This document shows, piece after piece, positions 25,977 through 35,284 of a stretch of 64,000 bases of DNA. Origin of the DNA: JBFWRK01 sp050248955 (GTDB taxonomy: Bacteria; Actinomycetota; Acidimicrobiia; Acidimicrobiales; Ilumatobacteraceae); NCBI GenBank assembly GCA_050248955.1, contig JBFWRK010000002.1:310001-374000 (forward strand), given 5' to 3'. Made by a program: the position numbers and the translations under genes. Within the stretch, counting starts at the first letter, position 1; each line of letters starts with the position of its first letter. The notes beneath the pieces were generated by a model. That model made no database searches, had not been told where the DNA came from, and saw only the letters and a list, made by a program, of their open reading frames with translations.

Positions 25977-27176
25977 ATGTCCACCAACGAACCGCTGAAG
26001 GTCCTGATGCCCCGAGCCGTGGCGGACCGGGTCGCAGCGACGCTCAACCGTCGGCGCTTCCTCGCCGCGACCGGTGCCACCGCGATGGCGGCCTGGCTCG
26101 CCGCCTGCGGCGGTGACGACGACGACAGCTCGGGCGGCAGCACTGCCGGGGGCACCGAGGCCTCGGGCTCGGGTTCGGGCGACTTCGACAAGAAGATCAA
26201 CCTGTTCACCTGGGCCGAGTACGACGACCAGGACCTGCTCGCCAGCTGGGGGAACATCCAGCCGACGATCTTCAACTCGAACGAGGAAGCGATCCAGAAG
26301 CTCGCCGCCGCCGGCGGTACGTCGGGCTTCGACATGGTCGTGCCCACGGGCGTCTACATCCCGCAGATGTCGGCCGAAGGCCTGTTGATGGAGCTCGACC
26401 TCAGCCGCATCCCCAACTTCGCCAACCTCGACACGCCGTACACGAACCAGGCGTGGGATCCGGGCAACAAGTACTCCGTCTGCAAGAACTGGGGCACGAC
26501 CGGCTGGATCTACGACACGACACAGGTCACGACGGAGATCAACACCTGGGCCGACTTCATCGCCGCGGCGCAAGGCGAGGCGAGCGGGAAGACGTCCGTG
26601 CTCGACACCGCGCCGAACCTGTGCGGCATCTACTTCTGGGCGAACGGCATCGACTGGACGACCGAGGAGGCCGCCGACCTCGATGCCTGCGAGGCGTTCC
26701 TCGTCGACGAGTTCGCGCAACACGTCAAGGCGTTCGACTCCTATCCCGGGATCGCACTGGCGCAGGGCAACTACGCGCTCTCGCACGTGTGGAACGGCGA
26801 CGCCCGCCAGGGCTTGATCTCGATCGAGGAGGCGGGCGGCGACCCGGCGCAGTACAAGTGGGGCGTCGGCGCCCCGGAGACCGAGCTCTGGATGGACAAC
26901 TGGTGCATCGTCGACGGCGCGGCGAACGTCGACGCCGCCTACGACTTCATGAACTTCATCCTCGACCCGGCGAACTCGATCACCGACCTCCAGTTCCACG
27001 GCTACAACACCGGGCTCAAGGACATCGACGCGTTGCTGCCTCCCGACTTGAAGTTCAAGGACATGGTCTTCTTCACGCCCGAGGAAGTCGGCCGCATGAA
27101 GGGCGGAGCCGTGAACACCGCCCAGGACCGGCTCGTCGAGATCTACAACAACGTCAAGGCGAAGGCCGGCGGCTGA
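25977..27176 (+). CDS. potD: PotD/F-type substrate-binding lipoprotein
   Basis: 399 residues from ATG at 25977, with AAAGGAG at good spacing. The N-terminus has a twin-arginine motif (NRRRFLAATG) leading to a lipobox WLAAC, so it is probably exported folded by Tat and lipidated. The mature protein begins GGDDDDSSGGS. The fold follows spermidine/putrescine-binding PotD: INLFTWAEYDDQDLL early, GFDMVVPTGVYIPQM, and acidic residues in LWMDNWCIVDGAANV. It captures the solute outside for PotABC. A hairpin follows the stop. Confidence 0.9.
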   Translation: MSTNEPLKVLMPRAVADRVAATLNRRRFLAATGATAMAAWLAACGGDDDDSSGGSTAGGTEASGSGSGDFDKKINLFTWAEYDDQDLLASWGNIQPTIFNSNEEAIQKLAAAGGTSGFDMVVPTGVYIPQMSAEGLLMELDLSRIPNFANLDTPYTNQAWDPGNKYSVCKNWGTTGWIYDTTQVTTEINTWADFIAAAQGEASGKTSVLDTAPNLCGIYFWANGIDWTTEEAADLDACEAFLVDEFAQHVKAFDSYPGIALAQGNYALSHVWNGDARQGLISIEEAGGDPAQYKWGVGAPETELWMDNWCIVDGAANVDAAYDFMNFILDPANSITDLQFHGYNTGLKDIDALLPPDLKFKDMVFFTPEEVGRMKGGAVNTAQDRLVEIYNNVKAKAGG

Positions 27177-27189
27177 CCGAACCGATCCC

Positions 27190-27215
27190 TGCCGGCGGGT
27201 GGGAGCCCGCCGGCA
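27190..27215 (+). terminator. Stem-loop between potD and potB
   Basis: tgccggcggg and cccgccggca form a perfect 10-bp stem with a six-base loop and no T tract. Such hairpins between binding-protein and permease genes usually reduce read-through or protect the 3' end of the upstream message, giving more binding protein than permease. Confidence 0.55.
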
Positions 27216-27240
27216 CCCGGACACACCCAGGGGGACCACC

Positions 27241-28176
27241 GTGACGGCGACGATCGCCGGGCCACCGCCCGTGAGACGCACACCAAGGGTGCCGAAGTTC
27301 CTGCTCGCGATCCCGTCGTGGATCTGGTACATCGTGTTCTTCGCCGTACCCGTCGCACTCGTCGTGATCTCGAGCTTCGGGCAGAAGGTTCCGGGCTCGG
27401 CCGGTCGTGTCGACCTGTCGAAGCCGAACCTCGATCAGTACGACGAGGCACTCGGCGAGACGTTCTTCACGGTGCTCAAGCAGGGCATGCGGACCTCGAT
27501 CATCGGCACCGTGCTGTGCCTCCTGATCGGCCTGCCGTTCGCCTACTTCCTCGCCGTGAAGGTGTCGGAGCGGAGACGCGGCCTCCTGCTGATGCTGCTG
27601 ATGGTCCCGTTCTTCACGAACTTCCTGATCCGCACGATCGCTTGGAAGATCGTGCTCGCTCCCCGCGGCTTCCTGTCGAACCTGCTCATCGACTGGGGGC
27701 TGCGCGACAGCCCCATCCAGCTGCTCAACACACGGTTCGCGGTGCAGCTCGGCGTCGTCTACAACTACCTGCCGCTGATGATCTTCCCGCTGTTCGTCGC
27801 GCTCGACCGGCTCGACCCGGCCTTGCGGGAGGCGAGCAAAGACCTCGGCGCGAACCGGGTGAAGACCTTCCTGCAGGTCACGCTGCCGCTCGCGACGCCG
27901 GGCATCGTGTCGGGTCTCGTGCTCGTCTTCGTCCCGCTCTCGGGTGACTACATCACGGCGTCGGTGCTCGGTGGCGCCGACGGGAACATGCCCGGCGCGT
28001 TGGTCGCGTCGCAGTTCCTGCAGGCACAGAACCCGGCGCTCGGCGCGGCGATCGCCGTCGTGCTGATCGTCGCCATCCTCGCGGTCCTGGCGGCGTTCGC
28101 CGTCGTCGGATCGCTGACTGCAGCGGCGCTCCGTCGCCGCCGCCATCTCGAGCTCGCCGGAGGCGCACGACCATGA
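27241..28176 (+). CDS. potB: Polyamine-type ABC permease, PotB-like
   Basis: 311 residues from GTG at 27241, behind AGGGGGACC. About six membrane segments are visible, beginning WIWYIVFFAVPVALVVISSF. The cytoplasmic EAA loop is EASKDLGANRVKTFLQVTLP, the ATPase contact site. It forms the import channel with the next gene, with which it overlaps (ATGA). Confidence 0.9.
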   Translation: MTATIAGPPPVRRTPRVPKFLLAIPSWIWYIVFFAVPVALVVISSFGQKVPGSAGRVDLSKPNLDQYDEALGETFFTVLKQGMRTSIIGTVLCLLIGLPFAYFLAVKVSERRRGLLLMLLMVPFFTNFLIRTIAWKIVLAPRGFLSNLLIDWGLRDSPIQLLNTRFAVQLGVVYNYLPLMIFPLFVALDRLDPALREASKDLGANRVKTFLQVTLPLATPGIVSGLVLVFVPLSGDYITASVLGGADGNMPGALVASQFLQAQNPALGAAIAVVLIVAILAVLAAFAVVGSLTAAALRRRRHLELAGGARP

Positions 28177-29057
28177 CCGCGATCACCGCCGGGACTGCCA
28201 CGACAGCGACGACCGCGGCGCCCGTGCACCGCCGGAAGCGCTCGTACCTCACCTTCGGGCTCGGCGTGTGGTCGGCGCTCGTCTACCTCTTCCTGTTCAC
28301 GCCGATCGCCTACATCGTCGTCCACTCGTTCAACCGCAACCGCGACTTCTTCTCGTGGAGCGGGTTCTCGACGGAGTGGTACGGATCGATGTGGGACAAC
28401 AGCCAGCTGAAGGACTCGGTGATCAACTCCTTCAAGGGCGCGTTCGGCTCGACGATCATCGCCGTGCTGCTCGGCACGCTCGCCGGCGTGACCCTCGCCC
28501 GCAGGCCGGGCGGTTGGGTCCGCGGCTTCATGACGTTCATCCTGCTGATCCTGGTGACGCCCGAGATCGTCGACGCGATCGGCCTGCAGCTCTGGTTCTT
28601 CCGCCTCGGCGGCATCTTCGTCAACGGGATGTGGCCGATCTGGATCGGTCAGGCGATCTTCAGCTCGGCGGTCGTCACGCTCATCGTCCGGGCGCGGATG
28701 GCCGGCATGGACGACCAGCTCGAGCAGGCAGCGGCCGATCTGTACGCGACGCCGCGCCGCGCGTTCTTCCAGATCACGCTGCCGCTCATCGCTCCGGCGA
28801 TCCTCTCGGGCGGCCTGCTCGCATTCACGTTCAGCCTCGACAACGTCGTGATCACGCAGTTCGTCTCGACGCCGGAGACGAACACGTTCCCCGTGTACGT
28901 GTTCGGTCTCACGCGCACGCTGATGAAGCCGGAGGTCGGCGCGATGTCGACGATCATCCTCGGGCTCACACTCGTGTCGTTGCTCCTCGTCGCGCTCGCC
29001 CTGCGCCGCACGGGCGACTCCACGACGCAGATCGCGGCGACCTTCGCCGGCGGCTAG
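28173..29057 (+). CDS. potC: Polyamine-type ABC permease, PotC-like
   Basis: 294 residues, about six membrane segments. The N-terminal tail is Thr/Ala-rich, then VWSALVYLFLFTPIAYIVVH. The EAA loop reads QAAADLYATPRRAFFQITLP. The order A-D-B-C with overlaps matches pot/ydc-type operons. It ends five bases before the convergent anti-sigma gene. Confidence 0.9.
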   Translation: MTAITAGTATTATTAAPVHRRKRSYLTFGLGVWSALVYLFLFTPIAYIVVHSFNRNRDFFSWSGFSTEWYGSMWDNSQLKDSVINSFKGAFGSTIIAVLLGTLAGVTLARRPGGWVRGFMTFILLILVTPEIVDAIGLQLWFFRLGGIFVNGMWPIWIGQAIFSSAVVTLIVRARMAGMDDQLEQAAADLYATPRRAFFQITLPLIAPAILSGGLLAFTFSLDNVVITQFVSTPETNTFPVYVFGLTRTLMKPEVGAMSTIILGLTLVSLLLVALALRRTGDSTTQIAATFAGG

Positions 29058-29062
29058 CCCGA

Positions 29063-29710
29063 TCAGCCTTCGACGGTGCCGGCGAGGACTCGCTCACCGG
29101 ATGACTCCTGATCGCCGACCACCTCTCTCGTGATCGTGAGCGTCGGGAAGTCCGCCAACGCGACGCCCGCCCAGAGCACGACATCGTCGCCGGTGTGGAA
29201 CGTCCCGATCGGCACCAGCCCGGACTCGCCGCGCAGCCACGCCTGGTAGTACTCGGTGCCCTCTCGGCGGGGCAGGCCCGTCGCGTGCAGCTCGATCCTG
29301 AGGCCGGAGTCCTCTTCGGTGATCACTGCTCGGCCGGTCGCGTCGGGAGCGAGCTCGGTCGCCGCGAGGGCGACCGTGGTTCCTTCCGGGTCAGGGTCGA
29401 AGAACGTCGCGACGAGGAAGATCGCCGCGGCCGCGGCGGCACCGGCGAGGAACGGTCCGATCCAACGCGCCTGGCGCAGGCGCGTGCGCTCCCCGGTGCG
29501 GCGCCCAGGAGCGCGACGCGGTGCACCTCGCTCCTCGGCGACCACCGCCGCCATGACTCTGTCTTCGAGGTCGCCGGCCGGCTCTGCCCACAACGCGGGG
29601 TCGGCGACGAGCGCCAACAGCTCGTCGAGCTCGGCCCGCTCGTGAGCGTCGAGTTCGTCAGGCGAGCCCTCGCCGGCGAGGTAACGGATCCGTCGATCGT
29701 CATCTGCCAT
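29063..29710 (-). CDS. Anti-sigma factor, RskA-like
   Basis: 215 residues from ATG at 29710, with a near-perfect AGGAGGTGAG. The N-terminal cytoplasmic part (MADDDRRIRYLAGEGSPDEL, then ALVADPALWAEP) is followed by a membrane segment at about residues 84-102 (IGPFLAGAAAAAAIFLVATFF) and a C-terminal RskA-type domain (YYQAWLRGESGLVPIGTFHT). It should hold the upstream sigma factor inactive and release it by regulated proteolysis. The zinc-finger HxxxCxxC motif is absent, as in many RskA proteins. It is 53 bases downstream of its sigma gene. Confidence 0.85.
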   Translation of the reverse strand: MADDDRRIRYLAGEGSPDELDAHERAELDELLALVADPALWAEPAGDLEDRVMAAVVAEERGAPRRAPGRRTGERTRLRQARWIGPFLAGAAAAAAIFLVATFFDPDPEGTTVALAATELAPDATGRAVITEEDSGLRIELHATGLPRREGTEYYQAWLRGESGLVPIGTFHTGDDVVLWAGVALADFPTLTITREVVGDQESSGERVLAGTVEG

Positions 29711-29763
29711 GGCTCACCTCCTGTCCACCACTACGTGCACTCGGTTCGAACGGTTCGCGGGAT

Positions 29764-30324
29764 TCACGAGTCATCCTCGTGGGCAGCTTCGCGGAGATGA
29801 CCGAGCTGTGCCGCAAGCATGCGGTGGGCCCGGAACGACCGTGATTTCACGGTACCGATCGGGAGGTCGAGCCGTTCGGCGATCTCGCTCTGCGACATGC
29901 CCTCGAGGTGCTGGAGTCGGACGAGCTCGCGCTCACCGGCCGGCAGCGCGTCGATCGCCTCGCGGACGCGCCAGACGGTGTCGATCTGCTCGGCGCTCGG
30001 TGGGAGCGCGACCAGCGACGAGTCGCCGGCCGGAGCGTCGTCGAGCGCGACATGGGCGCGCCGGCGCTCCCGCCGTTGGATGTCGATCGCCGCCCGACGG
30101 GCGATCGTGACGAGCCACGGCGCCATCTCCCGATCGGGTTCGAACGTGCTCGCCGAGCGCCACGCCTGAACGAAGGTCTGCTGCACCGCTTCCTCCGCGA
30201 GCTCGCGCTGGCCGAGCACGCGCATCGACACCGCGAACACGAGACGACCGAACTCGGCATAGACCGGTCGCACCGCGTCGGCGTCGCCCGAGCGGAAGCG
30301 CTCGACGTCCTGCGCTGACAGCAT
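29764..30324 (-). CDS. ECF-family sigma factor
   Basis: 186 residues. Region 2 is clear (VSMRVLGQRELAEEAVQQTF followed by VQAWRSASTFEP), and region 4 has SQSEIAERLDLPIGTVKSRS. It is of SigK type, paired with the anti-sigma gene behind it. Target promoters cannot be read here; the pair may also regulate itself. Upstream, 48 bases separate it from the flavin reductase gene on the same strand. Confidence 0.9.
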   Translation of the reverse strand: MLSAQDVERFRSGDADAVRPVYAEFGRLVFAVSMRVLGQRELAEEAVQQTFVQAWRSASTFEPDREMAPWLVTIARRAAIDIQRRERRRAHVALDDAPAGDSSLVALPPSAEQIDTVWRVREAIDALPAGERELVRLQHLEGMSQSEIAERLDLPIGTVKSRSFRAHRMLAAQLGHLREAAHEDDS

Positions 30325-30372
30325 CGGCGGCCATCGTAGGACGGTCCGTCGCGGAGTTCGGCCGATATCCGA

Positions 30373-30882
30373 TCAGCCGAGCTCGGCGGGCGGCTCGGGC
30401 AGGAAGCCGCCCAGCTTCCCCCGGAAGAACAGCAGCGGCGCCGGCTCCGGCCCGTCCCAGCACTCCAGGTGGTGGACACGGCCGAGCACGAACTGGTGGT
30501 CGCCCACGTCCTGCACGCTCTCCAGGCTGCAGTCGATCCAGGCGATGACACCGTCGAGCACCGGCGCGCCGCTGTCCGCCGGATGCCAGGCGACGCCGTC
30601 GAACTTGCCCTCGTCGTTCGACTTCGCGAACCGCCAGCAGAGCTCCGCCTGATCGTGCCCGAGCACGTTCACGCAGAACGAACCACTCCCCTCGATCGCC
30701 CGCCAGCTCGGTGAGCTCGACATCGGCAGGAAGCCGACGAGCGGCGGGTCGAGCGAGACCGACGTGAACGAGCCGATCGTCAATCCGTGCGGCTCACCAC
30801 CCGCCATGCCGGTGATGACGGTGACGCCGGTCGGGAAGTGACCGAGGACCTGGCGGAACCGTGCGGAGTCGAACGAAGACAC
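30373..30882 (-). CDS. Flavin reductase family protein
   Basis: 169 residues from GTG at 30882. The split-barrel FMN fold has RQVLGHFPTGVTVITGMAGG at the start and TIGSFTSVSLDPPLVGFLP, both diagnostic, then FCVNVLGHDQAELCWRFA. These supply reduced flavin to a two-component monooxygenase or act as small flavin reductases. No partner monooxygenase lies next to it. It diverges from fhs. Confidence 0.9.
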   Translation of the reverse strand: MSSFDSARFRQVLGHFPTGVTVITGMAGGEPHGLTIGSFTSVSLDPPLVGFLPMSSSPSWRAIEGSGSFCVNVLGHDQAELCWRFAKSNDEGKFDGVAWHPADSGAPVLDGVIAWIDCSLESVQDVGDHQFVLGRVHHLECWDGPEPAPLLFFRGKLGGFLPEPPAELG

Positions 30883-30980
30883 ACCCCGACTCTAGACAGG
30901 CCGGATGATCCGACACAGCCCTTCCCCGACCGCGATACCCTGCACGATCGTTCCGGCTTGAGCACGGGGGAGGCCCACCG

Positions 30981-32678
30981 ATGTCGTTTCCTTCTGACCT
31001 CGCGATCGCACGCGCCGCATCGATGAAACCGCTGCCCGACATCGCGTCCACGATGGGCATCGGGCAGCACCTGCTCGAGCCGTACGGCGAGAGCATCGCC
31101 AAGATCAAGCTCGAGGCGATCGAGGAGCTCGCCGACCGGCCGAAGGCGAAGTACGTCGTGGTCACCGCGATCACGCCGACACCGCTCGGCGAGGGCAAGA
31201 CCACCACGACGGTCGGGCTCGGTCAGGCGATGAAGCACATCGGCAAGCACGCGGTGATCTCCATCCGCCAGCCCTCGATGGGACCGACGTTCGGCATCAA
31301 GGGCGGGGCAGCCGGTGGCGGCTACAGCCAGGTGATCCCGATGGAGCTGTTCAACCTCCACCTGACCGGCGACTTCCACGCGGTGACCGCGGCCCACAAC
31401 CTCCTGTCGGCGATGGTCGACAACCACCTCCACCAGGGCAACGAGCTCGGCCTCGACCTGCACAGCATCACCTGGCGGCGCGTGCTCGACGTGAACGACC
31501 GCGCGCTGCGGAACATCGTGATCGGCATGGGCTCGCGCGAGGACGGGGTCCCCCGCCAGAGCGGCTTCGACATCACCGCGGCGTCGGAGGTGATGGCCGT
31601 GCTGGCGCTCGCCACGTCGCTGCAGGACCTGCGCGAGCGCCTCGGGCGGATCGTCGTCGGCTACACCCGCAGCGACGATCCGGTCACGGCCGAGCAGCTC
31701 CACGGTGCCGGGTCGATGGCGGTGATGATGCGCGACGCGCTCAAGCCCAACCTCCTGCAGACGCTCGAGCACACGCCGGTGATCGTCCACGCCGGGCCGT
31801 TCGGCAACATCGCCCACGGCAACTCGTCGATCATCGGCGACCTCATCGGCATCCGCGGCGGCGACTACCTGCTGACCGAAGCGGGCTTCGGCGCCGACAT
31901 GGGCGCCGAGCGGTTCTTCAACATCAAGTGCCGCGCCTCCGGTCTCGTGCCGGACGCGGCGGTGCTCGTGGCCACGGTGCGGGCGTTGAAGGCGCACTCG
32001 GGCAAGTACCGGATCGTCGCCGGCAAACCGCTGCCACCCGACCTGCTCACCGAGAACCCCGACGACGTCCGCGCCGGCGCCGCGAACCTCGTCAAGCAGA
32101 TCGAGAACGTGTTGGTGCACGGTGTGTCGCCGGTCGTGGCGATCAACGCGTTCCCGACGGACCACGCCTCCGAGCACCAGGTGATCCGCGAGATCGCGGA
32201 GGCGATGGGCGCCCGAGTCGCAGTGTGCACCCATTTCGCCGACGGCGGCGCCGGCGCGACCGATCTCGCCGAGGCCGTCGTCGAAGCGTGCGACGAGCCG
32301 AGCACGTTCAGGTTCCTCTACCCGGACTCGGCGTCGTTGAAGGAGAAGATCGAGACCGTGGCGACGAAGATCTACGGCGCCGCCGATGTGAGCTATACCG
32401 CCGGCGCGAGCAAGCAGCTCGCCACCTACGAGCGCAACGGGTTCGGCGCGCTGCCGGTGTGCATCGCGAAGACGCACCTGTCGATCTCGGGCGACGCCTC
32501 GTTGAAGGGCGCGCCGACGGGTCACACGCTCGCCGTGCGCGAGGTCCGGGCGTCGGTCGGTGCCGGCTTCGTCTACCCGATCTGCGGCGACATGCGCACG
32601 ATGCCGGGTCTCGGCAAGAGCCCGGCGGCCAGCATCATCGACTTCGACGAGAACGGCGAGATCATCGGGCTGTCATGA
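30981..32678 (+). CDS. fhs: Formate--tetrahydrofolate ligase
   Basis: 565 residues. The P-loop TPTPLGEGKTTTTVGLGQAM and GPTFGIKGGAAGGGYSQVIP are family-specific, as is the downstream FADGGAGATDLAEAVVEAC. It makes 10-formyl-THF from formate, THF and ATP. ATG at 30981 follows GGGGGAGGC. Its stop overlaps the folD start (ATGA), so the two enzymes of the formate-methylene-THF branch are co-translated. Confidence 0.96.
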   Translation: MSFPSDLAIARAASMKPLPDIASTMGIGQHLLEPYGESIAKIKLEAIEELADRPKAKYVVVTAITPTPLGEGKTTTTVGLGQAMKHIGKHAVISIRQPSMGPTFGIKGGAAGGGYSQVIPMELFNLHLTGDFHAVTAAHNLLSAMVDNHLHQGNELGLDLHSITWRRVLDVNDRALRNIVIGMGSREDGVPRQSGFDITAASEVMAVLALATSLQDLRERLGRIVVGYTRSDDPVTAEQLHGAGSMAVMMRDALKPNLLQTLEHTPVIVHAGPFGNIAHGNSSIIGDLIGIRGGDYLLTEAGFGADMGAERFFNIKCRASGLVPDAAVLVATVRALKAHSGKYRIVAGKPLPPDLLTENPDDVRAGAANLVKQIENVLVHGVSPVVAINAFPTDHASEHQVIREIAEAMGARVAVCTHFADGGAGATDLAEAVVEACDEPSTFRFLYPDSASLKEKIETVATKIYGAADVSYTAGASKQLATYERNGFGALPVCIAKTHLSISGDASLKGAPTGHTLAVREVRASVGAGFVYPICGDMRTMPGLGKSPAASIIDFDENGEIIGLS

Positions 32679-33592
32679 TCGGGGCTGACATGAAGCAGCC
32701 CGACACGAATGACAGCGCCATCGAGCGCACAGCGGGCGGAGCGGTCCTGATGGACGGCAACCGCCTCCGCGACGAGATCGTCGCCCGCCTCCGGATCGAG
32801 ATCGATGCGGCCGGCTCGCCGCCGGTGTGCCTCGCGACGGTGCTCGTCGGCGACGACCGCCCGAGCCAGATCTACGTGCGCAACAAGCACAAGAAGGCGA
32901 ACGAGGCCGGCATGGTGTCGCGAGGCGTCCAGCTGCCTGCGACCGCGTCGCAGTCGCAGGTCGAGGACGCTGTCGGCGAACTCGCCGCCGACCCGAGCGT
33001 GCACGGTGTCCTCTGTCAGCTGCCACTCCCCGCCGGGCTCGATCCCGAGCCGGTGCTCGCGCTGATCCCGCCTGAGAAGGACGTCGACGGCCTCACCGAA
33101 CGGTCGATGGGACGGCTGGTGCGCGGCCAGCCGGGTCACGTCGGCTGTACACCGCTCGGCGTGATGCGGCTCCTCGCGCGCTACGGCGTCGCCACGTCCG
33201 GCCGGCGGGCGGTCGTCGTCGGCCGGTCGACGCTCGTGGGCCTGCCGATGCTCCTGCTGCTCGCCCGCAAGGGCGTCGATGCGACCGTGACGCTGGCGCA
33301 CTCACGCACGAGCGACATGATCGACGTGTGCCGGGAGGCGGACATCGTCGTCGCCGCCGCCGGATCGGCGCGGATGATCACCGCCGCGCACGTGAAGCCC
33401 GGCGCCGCGGTCATCGATGTCGGCGTGTCGCGCACGGAGGCAGGCATCGTCGGCGACGTCGACTTCGACACCGTGCAGGCGATCGCCGGTGCGATCACGC
33501 CGATGCCGGGCGGTACCGGGCCGATGACGATCGCCTGCCTCCTGGAGAACACGCTGAGCGCGGCACGGATGCTCGGCGCCCTCCCCGGCTGA
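32675..33592 (+). CDS. folD: Bifunctional methylene-THF dehydrogenase / methenyl-THF cyclohydrolase
   Basis: 305 residues from ATG at 32675; ATG at 32690 is possible, and the first 25 residues look dispensable. Signatures are YVRNKHKKANEAGM with the catalytic Lys, VLCQLPLPAGLD, PEKDVDGLTERSMGRL, GCTPLGVMRLLARYG, and VVGRSTLVGLP in the NADP loop. It interconverts 5,10-methylene- and 10-formyl-THF, coupled with fhs. The MFS gene follows four bases later. Confidence 0.95.
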   Translation: MIGADMKQPDTNDSAIERTAGGAVLMDGNRLRDEIVARLRIEIDAAGSPPVCLATVLVGDDRPSQIYVRNKHKKANEAGMVSRGVQLPATASQSQVEDAVGELAADPSVHGVLCQLPLPAGLDPEPVLALIPPEKDVDGLTERSMGRLVRGQPGHVGCTPLGVMRLLARYGVATSGRRAVVVGRSTLVGLPMLLLLARKGVDATVTLAHSRTSDMIDVCREADIVVAAAGSARMITAAHVKPGAAVIDVGVSRTEAGIVGDVDFDTVQAIAGAITPMPGGTGPMTIACLLENTLSAARMLGALPG

Positions 33593-33596
33593 CCCA

Positions 33597-35219
33597 GTGC
33601 CAGCCGCACCGGCCAAGGGATCGGCGTGGGCACCGCTCCGCAACCGCGCCTTCCGGGCGCTGTTCATGGCGCAGATCGCCTCGAACATCGGGACGATGAT
33701 GCACAACGTCGGCGCGACGTGGCTCATGGGCGACCTCGACTCGTCGCCGACCCTCGTTGCCCTCGTGCAGACCGCCACGATGCTGCCGGTCTTCCTCGTC
33801 GGGCTCCCCGCCGGAGCGCTCGCCGACATCGTCGATCGGCGGATCCTGCTCATCATCACGCAGCTGTCGATGCTCGTCACCGCGGCGGCGCTCGCCATGC
33901 TCTCCTTCGCCGATCACATCACCGAGACGTCGCTCCTCCTCCTCACGTTCGCGCTCGGCCTCGGGGCGGCGTTCAACATGCCGGCGTGGCAGGCGATCCA
34001 GCCCGAGCTCGTGACCCGGGCCGAGCTGCCCCAAGCCCTCGCGCTCGGCAACACGACGTTCAACGTCGGGCGTGCGATCGGGCCGGCGATCGGCGGACTC
34101 GTGGTCGCACGCGGCGGGCCGGGCTGGGTGTTCCTGCTGAACGCCGGGTCGTTCCTCGCGATCGTCGCCGTCCTCGTGCGCTGGCGCCACCGACCGGAGC
34201 CCACGAACGCGCCGGTCGAGACGATCGTCGGGGCGATGCGGGCCGGGCTCCGCTACGGCGTGAACTCCAACGCCTTGCGGCACGTGCTCATCCGCGCCGC
34301 GCTCTTCGTCGTGCCGGGGACGGCGCTCGTCTCGCTGCTCCCGGTCGTGGCGCGAGGTCCGCTCGAGCTCGGCTCCGGTGGCTTCGGGCTGCTCCTCGCC
34401 TGCTTCGGGCTCGGCGCCGCGTCGTCGGCGATCGTGCGACCGCGGCTCATCCTCTGGCTGCCCGTCGATCGGATGATGCTCGTCGCGACCGTCGTCGTCG
34501 CCGGCGGGTTGTTGGTCACGGGGCTCAGCGGCAACGCGCTGCTGATCGGGTTCACGCTGCTCTTCACCGGCGCGGCATGGACGCTCGCGATCACCGCCAC
34601 CGGCATCGCCGCGCAGACCTCGCTCCCGAGTTGGGTGCGTGCCCGCGGCATGGGTTTGTGGAACCTCGCCGTCACCGGTGGCGTGGCCGTGGGCAGCGCA
34701 TTGTGGGGTGCCGTCGCATCATGGCGGCTCGGAGGGGCGCACGTCATCGCCGCCGCGTCGCTCGTCGGCCTCGCAGCGGTCACGATGCGATGGAAGCTCA
34801 GCACCCCGGAACGGCTCGACATGGAACTGGTGGTGATGGACGAGCCCGTGGTGACGGTCACGCCGGCGCCCACGGATGGGCCTGTGCTCGTCACGGTGCG
34901 CTACCAGGTGCCTGACGAGACGTACGCCGAGTTCGTGCAGGCGATGCGTCGGGTGGAGCGGCAGCGCCGGCGCACCGGCGCCTACCGGTGGGGCTTGTTC
35001 AGGGATCTGGCCGATCCCGGCATCGTGCTCGAGACGTACGTCGTCCAGTCGTGGGCCGAGCACATGCGCCAGCACCGTCGTTTCACGAACACCGACATCG
35101 CGGTGCTCGGCGAAGCGAGGCGGCACGTGATCGGCGACCCCGCGATGAGCCACTACATCTCGTGCTACACGGAGGACGGGGAGCCGCTGCCGAACGTCCC
35201 GCCGACCTCAGCGTCCTGA
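33597..35219 (+). CDS. MFS transporter with C-terminal ABM-like domain
   Basis: 540 residues from GTG at 33597, of the EntS-like MFS_3 group. The first 410 residues have about ten to twelve membrane segments (NRAFRALFMAQIASNIGTMM at the start, GLPAGALADIVDRRILL as the loop 2-3 motif). From about residue 425 a soluble domain of some 100 residues follows (VRYQVPDETYAEFVQAMRRV), resembling an antibiotic-biosynthesis-monooxygenase-like ferredoxin fold, a known feature of this MFS group. Substrate unknown. Its end lies in a 13-14-bp repeat array. Confidence 0.87.
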   Translation: MPAAPAKGSAWAPLRNRAFRALFMAQIASNIGTMMHNVGATWLMGDLDSSPTLVALVQTATMLPVFLVGLPAGALADIVDRRILLIITQLSMLVTAAALAMLSFADHITETSLLLLTFALGLGAAFNMPAWQAIQPELVTRAELPQALALGNTTFNVGRAIGPAIGGLVVARGGPGWVFLLNAGSFLAIVAVLVRWRHRPEPTNAPVETIVGAMRAGLRYGVNSNALRHVLIRAALFVVPGTALVSLLPVVARGPLELGSGGFGLLLACFGLGAASSAIVRPRLILWLPVDRMMLVATVVVAGGLLVTGLSGNALLIGFTLLFTGAAWTLAITATGIAAQTSLPSWVRARGMGLWNLAVTGGVAVGSALWGAVASWRLGGAHVIAAASLVGLAAVTMRWKLSTPERLDMELVVMDEPVVTVTPAPTDGPVLVTVRYQVPDETYAEFVQAMRRVERQRRRTGAYRWGLFRDLADPGIVLETYVVQSWAEHMRQHRRFTNTDIAVLGEARRHVIGDPAMSHYISCYTEDGEPLPNVPPTSAS

Positions 35220-35284
35220 CGTCAGCCTCCCGACCTCAGCTCCTGACGGCAGCCCCCGACGTCAGCCTCCTGACGGCAGCCGGG
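35204..35284. repeat. Tandem repeat of 13-14 bp over convergent stops
   Basis: Six diverged units of the form gacStcagcctcct run from 35204 to 35284 with lengths 14, 14, 13, 13, 14 and 13. The MFS stop codon (35217-35219) and the methyltransferase stop on the other strand (35262-35264) both fall inside it, so both C-termini are partly repeat-derived. Confidence 0.8.
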
